Source: Clostridiaceae bacterium | GTDB lineage: Bacteria > Bacillota > Clostridia > Saccharofermentanales > DTU023 | Length of the DNA: 13,092 nucleotides | Assembly (NCBI GenBank): GCA_012798865.1 | Contig: JAAZMK010000053.1 | Location: 1-13,092, forward strand | Reading direction: 5' to 3' | Part shown: in pieces, positions 1 to 10,200 of the stretch | How positions within the stretch are numbered: position 1 is the first letter of the stretch | How the letters are laid out: each line of letters starts with the position of its first letter | Translations under genes and position numbers: made by a program | Notes under the pieces: generated by a model | Database searches by the model: none | What the model was told of the DNA's origin: nothing | What the model saw: only the letters and a program-made list of their open reading frames with translations

Positions 1-2755
1 GTACAAACGTCTCGAAACTGATTTTGTCGGCTTCTCTATGCTGACCCGAAGCAAGTTTGGAAATGTCTCCCAGCATGCTCTCCTCTTTCGCCAAAGCGAT
101 CGCATCCCCGAGAAGCTTTTCAATCTCCTTCATACGGTCATTGAACTGTCTGACGCGGAGTGTCTCGTCCGTATAGGCGGATTCGAGTTCAACTTGTGTT
201 TCTCTCATAGCATCAACGACCGCCTTCGCTGTCTCTTCGTCCTGCCTAATCAAGTCTTTTGCTTCTGCGCTCAGACGCTCTAAATCGTGCTTATTCACTT
301 GGCGAGCGCGCTCTTCTTCGTCGACTTGTTTGCGCAGCGCCGTACGCTCATCCGTACGCAGACGTTTCTCCCGGTAATCGTTCTCCGTGACGAATTTCGC
401 CTCTTCGAGCGCCTCGCGGAAATCCTTTTCTCGATCGACACAAGTTTCTTCCGCATTTTTCAAGCTTGCTTGATTCGATTGATGCGCCGCCTTCACCGCC
501 GAGAACTGTTCGCTCGCGTTCCTTTCAGCCTCGGTTGCACCTTTGAATTCTTCGTTCAGCTCTTCAAATACCCTCGACTTATTCAGGAATTCCTCTTGTA
601 CTTCGTCAAAAGAGCGCCCTGAAACACGCTCTTTCAATTCCTTCAGCCTAGCCTGCAATTCCGCCAGCTCAAGGCGTTTCCTCTCTCGTTCCTCCTGCAA
701 TGCTCCAAGCTTTGTCTTGTTGTCGCTCAACGCGTCGCGCTGAGTCTTCAATTCATTCGCCAGTTCAGCGCGACGATCGACTCGCCCCTTTGCAGATTGC
801 ACAGCTTGATCGGCAAGAGCCCGCTCCGACGACAAAAAGGCATTGACCGTTAAAACATGCTCATCGAAAATCTTCAACTCGGTCTCGATCGCGCCGAATT
901 CATCAACGTTCTCAACGTGTCGTGCGGGCACTTTCGAATCGAAGGACAACCCGCTCCGCCGTTCAACTATCTCCGTCAACACGACGATCTCAGAAGAGAA
1001 ATGGTCGAGCGTCGACTTTGCGACCGCCATCCCCTTTTGCAAAGCGGCGCTTGCGCGGTCAAAATGCTCACGTTTTTCATCCGCAACCTTTTGGAGGCGT
1101 TCGACGGTCGCTTCGTCAAGCGCTTTTTCCGGCAGTGTCGCCTTCATCGGGTGTTCTGTCGATCCGCAGACGGGGCAAGGGTCGCCGTCCTTCAAACTCG
1201 ATGCCAGGTAACCGGCGCGTTCATGAAAAAGCATCTCCGTCGCCGTTTGCGCCTCCTGACTCGCATGCTTCCAGGCGAGATGCAACTCATCGAACCGCTT
1301 CCTGTCATCGAGTATCTTCTCGGTGTCTTTCCGCAGGTCGGAGAGCGTTTCACGCATTGCAGTCATCTGGGCGACATCGCTCTCAACGTCACGAAAGCGC
1401 GTTTGCGCCGCATGCCATTCTTTCTCCGCATCCGCCAAAGCATCCATCTCGGTGATGACATCTTCAATCGTTTTTTCCAACGTTTCGCCCCGTTTAAGGT
1501 GTTGTTGATAGGCGGTTTCGAGTTGTTCCAAAGTGATCTTCGCTTTCTTGGAAGCTTCTTCGATCGGCGTCATGGACTTGAGGATTCCCAGCTCATCGGC
1601 AAGTCTGCTTATCGCGGGAGGCAGTTCTTGACGTTCCTGATCGCGCTCTTTTACTTTCATCAAGCGCTCGCCTGCCTTTTCTTTCTCCGTCGTCGCCTTC
1701 TTCAAAGCCTCGGTCGATTGCTTGACTTTCTCCCGTACATCTGCGACCGCCTTCTCCGCAATCTGCCACGCATTCCAAGCGGGATCGACGACGCGGGCAG
1801 CTCGCTCATCATCGTCGAGACGTTGCTTGAGACCACGATAAGCTTCTTCGGTCGCTTCGAGTTTCTCACGCATGGCAAGCGCTTTTTCGTACGCGTCGAT
1901 CGTCTCGTTATCCCTGCGAATCTTCTCAAGCGCGATCTCCCTTCGGCGCAGTTTCGCCTGCGCGTCGGTTCGATCACGATCGAGCTTTCGGAGTACCGAT
2001 TCCATCTCTTTGCCTATGCGTTTGAGTTCGCTGGAAAAATCCTCGATCACCCACAATGAGCGCGACTCAAGAATCTCGTCGCGCCTGTTCGCCGCGTCTT
2101 CTTCACTGTCCGGCAGTTGAAGACCTCCCAATTCGTGAAACAATTTGTCCTCGCACCTCTCGCGCTCGTTCTTCGCGTCTTTCCACTTTTCCGTAATGAG
2201 CGTCTGTATGCATTCGTACAATCCCGTATCGAAGAGTCTTCTGAAAATCTCCGATCGATCGCTGCTGCTCGTCCCGATCAGCTCGTAAAATTCACCCTGA
2301 GCGATCATGGCGACTTGGCGGAACTGACTCTTATCGAGCCCGAGAAGTTCTTTCATCTCCTCTTCGACTGCTCTGACCATCGTGACCGCGTGTCCGTCCG
2401 GATAGGTGAGCTCGACCTCCGCCGCCTTGGTCGTCATACCCTGCCCTCGTTGCTTCGGTCTTGCATAGCTCGGGCTTCGCTTGATCTTATATGTCTCCCC
2501 GCGGAGAAGAAATTCAAGTTCAACGAATGTCTCGACATCGCTATCGGCAAAGTCGCTTCGCAGCTTGTCGTGACCGCGTGTCATGCCGCTCGTATCGTTG
2601 TAAAGAGCAAACATGATCGCATCGAAAATGAGCGTCTTGCCTGAGCCCGTATTGCCCGTTATGAGAAAGAGTCCCTCTTCAAGGCGGTCGAATGCAATCG
2701 TCGTCTCTTTCGCATAAGAACCGAAAGCACTCATCGTCAATCTAACCGGTCTCAT
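1..2755 (-). CDS. sbcC: SbcC, ATPase subunit of the SbcCD nuclease (3' end cut by window edge)
   Basis: Rad50/SMC-type ATPase that works with SbcD to process double-strand DNA ends and hairpins in the cytoplasm. The frame is open from the ATG at 2755 to the left edge, giving 918 codons. Near the N-terminus is MSAFGSYA, then a Walker A loop GNTGSGKT (Asn where SbcC usually has Pro), followed by IFDAI. A Q-loop-like MIAQGEFYELIG follows. Long charged coiled-coil stretches rich in Lys, Glu and Arg flank a zinc-hook motif CPVCG (Cys527 and Cys530), placed at the apex as in SbcC/Rad50. The visible part stops near LASGQHREADKISFE, just before the expected ABC signature and Walker B of the C-terminal ATPase half, so it is truncated by the window and not visibly broken. 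The start is fixed by the ATGA overlap with the sbcD stop and by an excellent Shine-Dalgarno. Family assignment is firm. Confidence 0.95.
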   Translation of the reverse strand, partial: MRPVRLTMSAFGSYAKETTIAFDRLEEGLFLITGNTGSGKTLIFDAIMFALYNDTSGMTRGHDKLRSDFADSDVETFVELEFLLRGETYKIKRSPSYARPKQRGQGMTTKAAEVELTYPDGHAVTMVRAVEEEMKELLGLDKSQFRQVAMIAQGEFYELIGTSSSDRSEIFRRLFDTGLYECIQTLITEKWKDAKNERERCEDKLFHELGGLQLPDSEEDAANRRDEILESRSLWVIEDFSSELKRIGKEMESVLRKLDRDRTDAQAKLRRREIALEKIRRDNETIDAYEKALAMREKLEATEEAYRGLKQRLDDDERAARVVDPAWNAWQIAEKAVADVREKVKQSTEALKKATTEKEKAGERLMKVKERDQERQELPPAISRLADELGILKSMTPIEEASKKAKITLEQLETAYQQHLKRGETLEKTIEDVITEMDALADAEKEWHAAQTRFRDVESDVAQMTAMRETLSDLRKDTEKILDDRKRFDELHLAWKHASQEAQTATEMLFHERAGYLASSLKDGDPCPVCGSTEHPMKATLPEKALDEATVERLQKVADEKREHFDRASAALQKGMAVAKSTLDHFSSEIVVLTEIVERRSGLSFDSKVPARHVENVDEFGAIETELKIFDEHVLTVNAFLSSERALADQAVQSAKGRVDRRAELANELKTQRDALSDNKTKLGALQEERERKRLELAELQARLKELKERVSGRSFDEVQEEFLNKSRVFEELNEEFKGATEAERNASEQFSAVKAAHQSNQASLKNAEETCVDREKDFREALEEAKFVTENDYREKRLRTDERTALRKQVDEEERARQVNKHDLERLSAEAKDLIRQDEETAKAVVDAMRETQVELESAYTDETLRVRQFNDRMKEIEKLLGDAIALAKEESMLGDISKLASGQHREADKISFETFV

Positions 2756-3930
2756 GCTTCACCTCCCCCGACGATATCCTCAGCTTGAGCCGTCACCTCC
2801 CTCACAACGCGCAACTGTTCCTCCGTCAGCGGTCGATGCAATTGGCGCTCAAAAAACTCGGCGAACAGATCGACCGGACTCTTCTTCACCAAGTCCGAGC
2901 CCGCAATGAGCGTCTCCGATTCAGAAGAATCGCCCCGCTCCCGCTGAAACAACAGACGCATGACGTTTGGATAGACATCGCGAAGACGACTCATGGGGTC
3001 GATGACGGGACCCGAATCTGTCAACGTAACTTCGAGATAATCGAGTCGGGCATTGTCACCAAGACTTTTTAAGCTTACTCCCTGCTCAAGTAATTCCGAC
3101 AGCGTCCCGCTGATGCGGCGCATGTTGCGCCTTCTCTTGAGCGGCTCTTGCCTGACGGTGACGGAACCGTCCGCCATCATGTCGACGATGAGGGCGCCTT
3201 TTACGTGGTTAACTTCGGAAAACGAATACGGGAGAGGCGACCCGGAATAATAGACGTTGTGAATACCGACTTGTTGCATGCCGTGCAGATGCCCGAGGGC
3301 GACGTAATCGAACGCGGAAAAGAGAGAGACATCGACTTCATCTGCCGTGCCGACTTGAAGCGTTTCCGACTCCGTTCGTATGGGCGTGAAGCCGCGTGCG
3401 ACGACAAATTGATGGGCGACGAGAACTTGTCGCCCTTTGCCGCGCGTCACACGCGTAAGCGCCGCCTCGATCGCCTCTTCGACGGTCTTGATCTCTCGTT
3501 CAGGGAAAAAACGCCTCACATGACCTGCTCGTATGAACGGCAAAAGATGGAATGTCACCCACCCTCCGTCATCGCCTCTCACTTCAACAGAAGGAACCGT
3601 CCCGTTGAAGACGCCGACGATGTGAATGTTGTGTTTTGTGAAGAGAGAGCTGACGTGCGACAGACGCTCTCCCGAGTCGTGATTCCCTGCGATCATGAGG
3701 ATCGGCACGGACAATTCCAATAAATGTGTAAGAAGTCGCTCGTAGAGATTCATCGCCTCGACCGACGGTATCGCTTTGTCATACACATCACCGGCGATGA
3801 CGATCGCTTGCGGTCGCTCGCGCTTGCATAAATCGATGATCGAGTCGAGCACGACCGCTTGGTCTTCTGCCATAGGAAACTCATGAACTCGCTTCCCGAG
3901 GTGTAAATCGGACACGTGAATAAAACGCAA
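2752..3930 (-). CDS. sbcD: SbcD, Mre11-family exonuclease subunit
   Basis: Metal-dependent phosphoesterase/nuclease subunit of SbcCD, 392 residues, the usual length. All calcineurin-type metal-binding motifs are visible: DLH (Asp8, His10), GDVYD (Asp48), GNHD (Asn83, His84), the VAHQF His173, and GHLH (His214, His216). The C-terminal part carries the SbcD-type capping domain. The start codon is TTG at 3930. It is supported by GGAGGG about seven bases upstream and by the immediate MRFIHVSDLHLG, the typical SbcD N-terminus. The gene starts three bases after the phospholipase stop and overlaps sbcC by four bases, so the three genes form one transcription unit. Confidence 0.96.
   Translation of the reverse strand: MRFIHVSDLHLGKRVHEFPMAEDQAVVLDSIIDLCKRERPQAIVIAGDVYDKAIPSVEAMNLYERLLTHLLELSVPILMIAGNHDSGERLSHVSSLFTKHNIHIVGVFNGTVPSVEVRGDDGGWVTFHLLPFIRAGHVRRFFPEREIKTVEEAIEAALTRVTRGKGRQVLVAHQFVVARGFTPIRTESETLQVGTADEVDVSLFSAFDYVALGHLHGMQQVGIHNVYYSGSPLPYSFSEVNHVKGALIVDMMADGSVTVRQEPLKRRRNMRRISGTLSELLEQGVSLKSLGDNARLDYLEVTLTDSGPVIDPMSRLRDVYPNVMRLLFQRERGDSSESETLIAGSDLVKKSPVDLFAEFFERQLHRPLTEEQLRVVREVTAQAEDIVGGGEA
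2759..2766 (-). promoter_or_regulatory. Ribosome binding site of sbcC
   Basis: On the minus strand this reads GGAGGTGA, a near-perfect anti-16S match, three bases before the sbcC ATG at 2755. It lies inside the last codons of sbcD. With the ATGA stop-start overlap it implies coupled, efficient translation of the two subunits. Confidence 0.8.
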
Positions 3931-3933
3931 TGC

Positions 3934-4830
3934 TCAGCCCTCCGTTCCGAGAAATTCCAACAGCGCAGGCAATTCTCTGTACGCCTGCTCATAGCCTAAC
4001 TGATACTGCTCCAACAGTTTGCTCTCTTCGCGCTCCATCATCGTGACATCGAGTGCCGTCGGATAGAAAACATACGCTCTGCCCTGACGCTCAAGCTCTT
4101 CAATCCGTTCAAGCGTCACGTTGTACCTGATGTGCCTCGTCATCAGCGCCTCTCCCTCAATCGGTCGATGCTTAAACAAGGCATCTAAAATCTTTGGTCC
4201 GGGAGGAGGACTCAGGCGGAAACCGCGCTCCCGCGTCAAGACGAACACAAAACGCTCGTACCCATCCTCGATGGCGGGATCAAGCGCGATCCCCGAACCG
4301 AGACCACCGTCGACGTAATCTTCGCCATCAATCGTCGTTACGGGCATCAGGAACGGCATCGTTGACGACGCCCGCACGCGCAGAATCAAGTCGTCGAACG
4401 TCAGAATGTCTTTTCGATGCCAGTAAACGACCTCGCCGCGATCGCGATTAAAAGCGCCGATCACACATTCCGCGTCATTTCGAGAGAATGCGTCAAAGTC
4501 GTAGGGTATCGCTCCGCCGGGTCTCGGCGCTTCGGAATAAATATATTCGGAGTTAAAAAAACCCTCGCCCTTCAACCATGATTTAAGATCGCCGAACGAA
4601 GGATCCGACACAAATTCAGTAAAACTCCTCTTCGTTCTCTTGATATCGCGCGAGAGATAGTTGACGGTCAGCGACGAACCCGCTGAAATACCGGCGACGT
4701 AATTGAAGTATATCTTCTGTTCGAGAAGCATCGCGACAAACCCCGACGTGTAACTGGCGCGCATGCCCCCGCCCTCAAAGATCAAGGCAGTATCATGAAT
4801 ATTACTGACTAACGGTTGATTCTGTCCCAT
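3934..4830 (-). CDS. Patatin-like phospholipase family protein
   Basis: Predicted serine lipid acyl hydrolase of the patatin superfamily, 298 residues, like bacterial YjjU/RssA-type proteins. The sequence shows the oxyanion-hole motif GGGMR (residues 20-24), the nucleophile elbow GISAG with Ser49, and the DGG motif with Asp174, so the Ser-Asp catalytic dyad is intact. There is no signal peptide or clear membrane segment, suggesting a cytoplasmic or peripheral enzyme. The ATG at 4830 has only a poor Shine-Dalgarno (AAGAAATGAG, well upstream), so the start is less certain than the family. It is first in the operon with sbcD and sbcC; its stop codon is three bases from the sbcD start and the sbcD ribosome site lies inside it. 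The physiological substrate cannot be read from the sequence. Confidence 0.9.
   Translation of the reverse strand: MGQNQPLVSNIHDTALIFEGGGMRASYTSGFVAMLLEQKIYFNYVAGISAGSSLTVNYLSRDIKRTKRSFTEFVSDPSFGDLKSWLKGEGFFNSEYIYSEAPRPGGAIPYDFDAFSRNDAECVIGAFNRDRGEVVYWHRKDILTFDDLILRVRASSTMPFLMPVTTIDGEDYVDGGLGSGIALDPAIEDGYERFVFVLTRERGFRLSPPPGPKILDALFKHRPIEGEALMTRHIRYNVTLERIEELERQGRAYVFYPTALDVTMMEREESKLLEQYQLGYEQAYRELPALLEFLGTEG
3938..3943 (-). promoter_or_regulatory. Ribosome binding site deciding the TTG start of sbcD
   Basis: The minus strand reads GGAGGG here, seven bases before the TTG at 3930. It sits within the last codons of the phospholipase gene. No ATG in frame nearby would preserve the conserved N-terminal metal-binding motif, so the TTG start is well supported. 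Confidence 0.7.
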
Positions 4831-5067
4831 GGTTCATTAACGCTCATTTCTTAAGCCGCTAAGCGACCCAATCGTCGTGTTCTCCGAAGATTACCGCGTT
4901 CGCCTGCTACGTCCAAATGATAGAAAATCTGCATAAGATTCTCGCTGACGATGCCGCGTTTGCTCTGTATGTTCTCCTATGATAACGCGAATACGGACTT
5001 ACGACCTTACACATGTCGATAAAAATACGCAGCAATCAATAAGCATCTCGATTGTGGATATGCGAGG
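4831..5067. other. Intergenic gap upstream of the phospholipase-sbcDC operon
   Basis: These 237 bases separate the RDD gene from the phospholipase gene, both on the minus strand. No convincing coding sequence, terminator or RNA gene is visible. A promoter for the phospholipase-sbcD-sbcC operon is expected here. The best minus-strand candidate is a TTGGAC element 17 bases before TAATCT, within about 4880-4920, but it matches consensus at only half the positions. Confidence 0.4.
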
Positions 5068-5568
5068 TCAATCTTTCATCTTTCCGGAGTTCCGCCACTC
5101 GACCATCCAGTCGCCCGTCTCGCCATCCCATGGAAGTGCGACTCGGCGTTCGGCACCGTGCCGGAGGCGAACGAGCCGAACGAAACGCACAAAAGGAATC
5201 CCGTAACCGAATGCCGTGCGCCAGATCGCGTACGTGCGCGTAAACGATGCCGAGATAGAGAGTCTGCCCCGATCACGATGGAGCACGTAGATACCGAAAA
5301 GGCGCTTCCCAATCGTCGTACCCGTCCACGCGATCGAGAAAACCTCGTACAAACATGCGATAAAGACGGCGATCGTGAGATCGCACAGCACCAAGCCAAG
5401 ATTCTTATTTGCTGAACCGCCGGTCAGCAAACGTTCAGCGGCACACCATAAAACGAGCGCCATCAAACAATCGACCAATCGCGCACAACCTCGTCGTGCG
5501 AGCCCCGGGTTGACTCTCTCGTTCTCTCGACGGCACATGACGATAGTATACGCATACCTTTTGGGCAC
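5068..5568 (-). CDS. RDD family membrane protein
   Basis: Small integral membrane protein of 166 residues. The N-terminal part has the RDD-type signature (ARLVDCLMAL, Arg30 and Asp33) entering a first membrane helix at about 32-48. A second helix lies at about 58-78, followed by the family motif WTGTTIGKRLFGIYVL (about 81-96), with a third, weaker hydrophobic segment near 115-130. RDD proteins are widespread and mostly uncharacterised; some have been linked to ion transport, but nothing here shows a substrate. The start is uncertain. The longest frame begins at a GTG (5568) without a clear ribosome site; an in-frame ATG at 5538 would remove ten residues and keep the whole domain. It is divergent from the lipoprotein-permease pair and 237 bases from the phospholipase operon, so it may be a single-gene unit. 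Confidence 0.8.
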   Translation of the reverse strand: MPKRYAYTIVMCRRENERVNPGLARRGCARLVDCLMALVLWCAAERLLTGGSANKNLGLVLCDLTIAVFIACLYEVFSIAWTGTTIGKRLFGIYVLHRDRGRLSISASFTRTYAIWRTAFGYGIPFVRFVRLVRLRHGAERRVALPWDGETGDWMVEWRNSGKMKD

Positions 5569-5604
5569 CTGTATTCACTTGTCTTGATTTCTCACGTCGC
5601 GATC

Positions 5605-5610
5605 CGTCAA
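5605..5610 (-). promoter_or_regulatory. Possible -35 element for the RDD gene
   Basis: The minus strand reads TTGACG, five of six matches to the sigma-70/sigma-A -35 consensus, upstream of the RDD gene. No good -10 hexamer lies at 16-18 bases, so this is only a weak candidate. Confidence 0.2.
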
Positions 5611-5644
5611 TTTGCCCTGAGATTCTACTCTGTGTATTTCTTAA

Positions 5645-5653
5645 TGATATGAT
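5645..5653 (+). promoter_or_regulatory. Candidate extended -10 promoter for the lipoprotein-permease pair
   Basis: The sequence TGATATGAT contains an extended -10 (TGn) followed by TATGAT, five of six matches to TATAAT. It lies about 115 bases upstream of the lipoprotein start in an AT-rich stretch of the divergent intergenic region. No good -35 is present at 17 bases, which is tolerable for extended -10 promoters. Confidence 0.35.
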
Positions 5654-5769
5654 TTAATGAATGCGGAACAACGGGAGACGCAACCAATAAGACTTGGCGA
5701 CTCTCTTTCGACCGTTATACCGGATTTATGCTGAGGTTGCTAAAAAGAATTGTGTGAAAGAAGTCAGAC

Positions 5770-7263
5770 ATGACCGTCACGAGACAGATAAAACTCACTA
5801 GCTCTGACAATTCTTTTCCGCGACGGAAAACCGGCGCGGAAAAGTCTGTGCGTAGAATATCCATGTTGCGCCTCGCGCTTCTCTTGCTGACGGCTTTTTG
5901 CATAGTGCTCACATCAAGCTGTACTCCGACCGACACACCCACACCGTCAGATTCAGGTGATACGACCTCGCCATCCGCATCAAACGGTACGGATCCGTCG
6001 AACGGTCCGCCCGCGCCCGACATGAGCAAGATCAAAGTCCCGGGTATTCTGCCCGACGATGAGCTCCTCATCGATATCGACGTGATGGACCTCGTTTTTT
6101 ACAGTCAATTCACCCAGAGAAAGAAGTTCGAATTCGTCTTCGTCTCTTCCAAACCCGTGAAGGCGGATGATCTCATCGTCGAATTGAGCGGCACAGCGGT
6201 GGAGAGTTATGTGCCGAAAATGCAGCTAATCGAAATCATCGAAAAAGATAACGGATTTCCCTACCATCTCTTTCAGACTTATCAGGGGATGGACTGGAAT
6301 GAATACAGCCGTCAATACAATCTATATCTTGACTATTTCGAGAGCTGGAATTACTCTCTCCTTCCCGAAAAAAGAGCATTTGAAGAATTCGACAATAAGG
6401 ATTACCCCGCTTATTTGAAATTCATTGAGAACGGACCTCCAACGTACCACCAATATTTCGCCTACGTGGACTTGAAACCGCTGTTCGAAGGCGACAGAAC
6501 GGGAAGCGTCGAATTTAACCGGATGACCGTCCGTTTCGGCGATAAAACATATCGCTTCGACGTTCGCGTCAAGATCGACTACGACCGAGAGCCACCTCAA
6601 TCATTGTCGAAGTACGGCTCTTTCTTGTTGCGTGAGACGATTCTCGAGCCCTTTGCATTGGCGTACAGCGAGGACGGCGCGTTCTTGTCAGGCTATGCCG
6701 ATATGATGATTGACAGTACGAAGGTGCCGCCGCTGATCGAATATGACATTTTTGGTGAGAGATATGAGATGTCTCCTCTCTTACGACTGCACATGAAAGA
6801 TGTCCAACTGATTGACAACGAGGCGGCGACCTTGCGTGGCATCCGTCTCAACGATGTTTCCCTCTATTATTCCAGTGACGGGAGACGGTGCGCTTGGCGA
6901 TACGATCGAGACGTCTTTTATGACGGGTTGAAAAGCAACTACTGGAATCTTCAAGGATCCGCATCGCAACAAGTAGGGCTGTATTTAAGCGGGCATTCGA
7001 GGAAGAGATTTCATTTTGACATCATGGATCCGCGTTATCAAGGGAAATCGGCTTTTATCGCGAAGTATTACGCGACGATTTACTACGACGAAATAGACCC
7101 GGAAACGTCTTTTTTAGTCGAGGATTTATACGATTACTGCGAAATTAACGTCATGACGCGGCGCAATGTTCACGAAATCGTCGCGGAACGACTCGACGGC
7201 ATAGACGTCAAGGCACGGTATTTCAGCGACCTGTACACCGGTTCACGCGGAGACTCGCGATAG
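5770..7263 (+). CDS. Probable lipoprotein of unknown function, paired with an FtsX-type permease
   Basis: A 497-residue protein that I do not recognise as a named family. It has a hydrophobic segment (MLRLALLLLTAFCIVLTSSC) ending in a Cys that fits a lipobox loosely (Thr at -3 instead of Leu/Val). A Thr/Ser/Pro/Asp-rich linker of about 30 residues follows, typical of a surface lipoprotein tether. The remainder, rich in Tyr, Phe and Asp, looks like beta-rich extracytoplasmic domains with no motif I can name. The start is uncertain. The ATG at 5770 has a modest AAGAAG site but puts 31 residues before the hydrophobic segment. A GTG at 5848 or ATG at 5863, both in frame, would give a normal lipoprotein signal peptide. 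It ends 14 bases before the permease gene, so the two are probably co-transcribed and may act together at the cell surface. Confidence 0.75.
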   Translation: MTVTRQIKLTSSDNSFPRRKTGAEKSVRRISMLRLALLLLTAFCIVLTSSCTPTDTPTPSDSGDTTSPSASNGTDPSNGPPAPDMSKIKVPGILPDDELLIDIDVMDLVFYSQFTQRKKFEFVFVSSKPVKADDLIVELSGTAVESYVPKMQLIEIIEKDNGFPYHLFQTYQGMDWNEYSRQYNLYLDYFESWNYSLLPEKRAFEEFDNKDYPAYLKFIENGPPTYHQYFAYVDLKPLFEGDRTGSVEFNRMTVRFGDKTYRFDVRVKIDYDREPPQSLSKYGSFLLRETILEPFALAYSEDGAFLSGYADMMIDSTKVPPLIEYDIFGERYEMSPLLRLHMKDVQLIDNEAATLRGIRLNDVSLYYSSDGRRCAWRYDRDVFYDGLKSNYWNLQGSASQQVGLYLSGHSRKRFHFDIMDPRYQGKSAFIAKYYATIYYDEIDPETSFLVEDLYDYCEINVMTRRNVHEIVAERLDGIDVKARYFSDLYTGSRGDSR

Positions 7264-7277
7264 TCAGAGAAGAAGAC

Positions 7278-10200
7278 ATGAAGGTGCCGAAACGAAAAAA
7301 CATACGACACATCGCCTTGAGCGCGATGAAAGGGCGTAAAAATGACACGAAACTGTTGCTTTTCGTGATCATCCTCGTGTTCCTGTTTATTTCGTTGTCG
7401 CAAATACTCCTCGCCTCCATCGCCAAGACGGATCACTTGCGCCGCACCAACTTGTACGGCACGTGGCAGGTCATGTATCACGGCGCCTCGGAAGAAAAAA
7501 CAAATGCCCTCCGAGAGAAGATGACGGGCATATCGCTCTCCGTCTTGCCGATTGCCGGCTACACACAAGACAACCAACTGATCGCTTCATTCGATGACAA
7601 GACGATGGAGTTGGGCAATTTTAAACTCAAGGATGGTCATCTTCCTGAAACGCCCGACGAAATTGCGCTTGTTGGCTCCGGCGATGATGCAAACCGTGCG
7701 ATCGGTTCGACGGTGACGATAAAGTATTTATCCGATCACACGCTCAAACATTATACGTCTTCGGAATCGATCCTCGATCAATACGCTCCGCTTTATCAGT
7801 ATCTCCCCCTCAACGATCTGCGCATCGTGCGGGAATTCGAACGATGGTGGGCAGAGAAAGGCGGCAGTATCATAAAAGGAGTCGCAGGATATGAAACGTA
7901 TCCGCGCAACCTTTCGGAGTGTACTGCACTGCAATACAGAGCTCTCTTCGCACAATGGATGCGCCGGGTGAGCGTCCCCGGTTCGCTTACAGGGGGCTAC
8001 TGGACTGAACAGTTCGGCAAGACGACGACTTCAAACGATCTTATAGGGTACGAAGGAACCACCATTACCATACAACGACTCATGAGGGAGGTTTCCTATT
8101 ACGGCGAAGAGTTTGGCGGTTACGATAGCAATGGACTCGAAGGATACGCGAAACCTTGGTTCACAAAAGTCCAGTTCAGCAAGGAATACAAAGTAACGGG
8201 ATTGATCGAACCTTACGAGGAGCGTTGGGATACGGAGGGTTTCGAAATGCCTTCCGCGTTCGTGACGCCCGAAGAATGTCAATTTATCCATAACGCCATG
8301 GACGCTCCGAGAGAGAAGTTTATAGAACTTCCCCCCTACGAACCGCAATCGATCGTGCTTTTTGCGGGATCGCCCAAGATGGCGTCGTCGCTGTATGAGC
8401 AAGGCTTACCCGTCTACGAAGACGGACTCACAAAGCGTTTCAAAATATCGAAACTGCAGAAGGGCTTTGGAAAGTACGGCGGCTACATCACCGGACTTGA
8501 TCGCGAGGGCAATGAAGTCAGCCTGCCGTACGAAGGTGAAGGGGGACTGTTAAAGGTCGAACACCCATATCAATTATACACAACAGTCGAACAATTGCGG
8601 ACGGGAACGTTTTCATACGAATCAGTTTTCCCTATGCCCATCCCGACACTCAGCGCGGACAAAGCGTACGAAACGAATGAAGAACCGTACCGCATCAACC
8701 GCTTCGCCTACCCGCCCGATACGGATGTCGCCGTTCAGCTTCAGACTGTCATGTCCTTGAGCCTGAGCGCCGTCAGCTTCTGCGCCGTCTTTCTGATCTC
8801 CTTAACGCAATTGAGGCGCCGATCAAAACGCGTCGCGCTCATGCGCGCCATCGGCGCGAGCAAAGGGCAGACGGTTAAGCTTCTCGCATGGGAGACATGG
8901 TATCAGCTCGCCTTCGGCGTTCCGCTCGGGTTATTGATTGGCTTCATCCTCAGCTTCATCGCAGTGAAAATCTTCGGAGCATCATATTCCGTCGGCATGG
9001 TCTTCAGTATCGACGTCGGCGCGCTTATCTTGGGCATCCTCGGGGGCGTCATCTCTGTCCTCGTCTCCATGGCTCTCTCCGGTCTTTACGCCATGCAAAT
9101 TCCGCTCATCAGCGGAGCGGAGAAAGCTCCGAAGAGAATCTGTGAGAAGCCCCGTGCAAAACTCAGGAAAAGAAAGAAAATGACGCGTCTGTCGCTCGTG
9201 AGACGGGAATTATCCTTCAATCGCGGACGAAGCTTGGCGGCATTCGCTCTTTCATTCCTCTTGATTCTGAGTACGATCCTCGCTGTCTTTCTTGGATCCA
9301 ACGCCTTTTCTCGTTGGCGCGAGACAGTCTATCTGCCGGACAAACCCGATTATATCGTCCGCGTTCCGTACCGCGTGAACAAGCCTTTCCTCGAAGAGAT
9401 CATGGAGGAAATCGGCTCTATAACGGACATCAATCGCGTCATCCCCTATCATACCGGCGAGAACTTGTCTCTCGTGTGTGAAGAGCTCCTGCCAAAAAGC
9501 TCACGCCTGACACTCGAATATGAGAAAAACGCTCCCGGTCAGCCGGGATCCTCTTTCAGCCTGACGGGCGGGTACAAAGAAGCACTTAACTACCACGATG
9601 AGTATCTCTTCCGCGAACAGGGAATGGACGAATACTATGATCCCGATCAGAACGACGGTTCCGGCTCGCGCAAATGGGAAGACGTAACGAGCGTTTTCGT
9701 CGATCTCCTCTGCTTCGATTTCGATCTCTATCCGACCGCTAAAGACCTTCTGGAGAAAGCTCTCGCTGAAGGAGATGTCGATTGGGAACGGCTCGCAAAA
9801 GGCGAGACGTGTATTGTACTGAGTCCGCTCTACGACGACGACTTGCAAACGAGTACAAACAGAAATGATCGACATCTCTTCTATCGCGACGACGGCGTCG
9901 ACGTGGGCGATGTGTTCAGGCTGAAAGGACACACGCAGAACTTGGGTATGGATGGCGATCTGAGCATTACAACAAAGGAAAATGTGGTGGAAGTCTCAGG
10001 GATTATTCACTACTTCCCGGATCGCGGATTCTGGCCGCTCAGTAACGAGCCGAAGCGCTTGACAATCATCAGCGGAGAACCCCTTTTAAAGTCGCTCTAT
10101 CACCTCAGCGGTAAAAGGATGGACGCATATCAGTCCTCACTCTTTGAGATCATGTCGCAACTCTTCCAACCCGACTGCATGGGAAAATCGTATTTTTGTC

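Noticed and set aside
857..2059. A 400-codon open frame on the plus strand.
   Set aside because: It lies wholly antisense to the sbcC coiled coil, which has clear family motifs. The composition is an Arg/Leu/Phe-rich mirror of a charged coiled coil, and there is no ribosome site or recognisable domain.
3148..3723. A 191-codon plus-strand frame opposite sbcD.
   Set aside because: Antisense to a fully conserved SbcD. The translation resembles no protein and is explained by the codon bias of the real gene.
5715..6071. A 118-codon minus-strand frame over the lipoprotein's signal region.
   Set aside because: It mirrors the signal peptide and the low-complexity Thr/Ser/Pro linker of the plus-strand gene, with no independent support.
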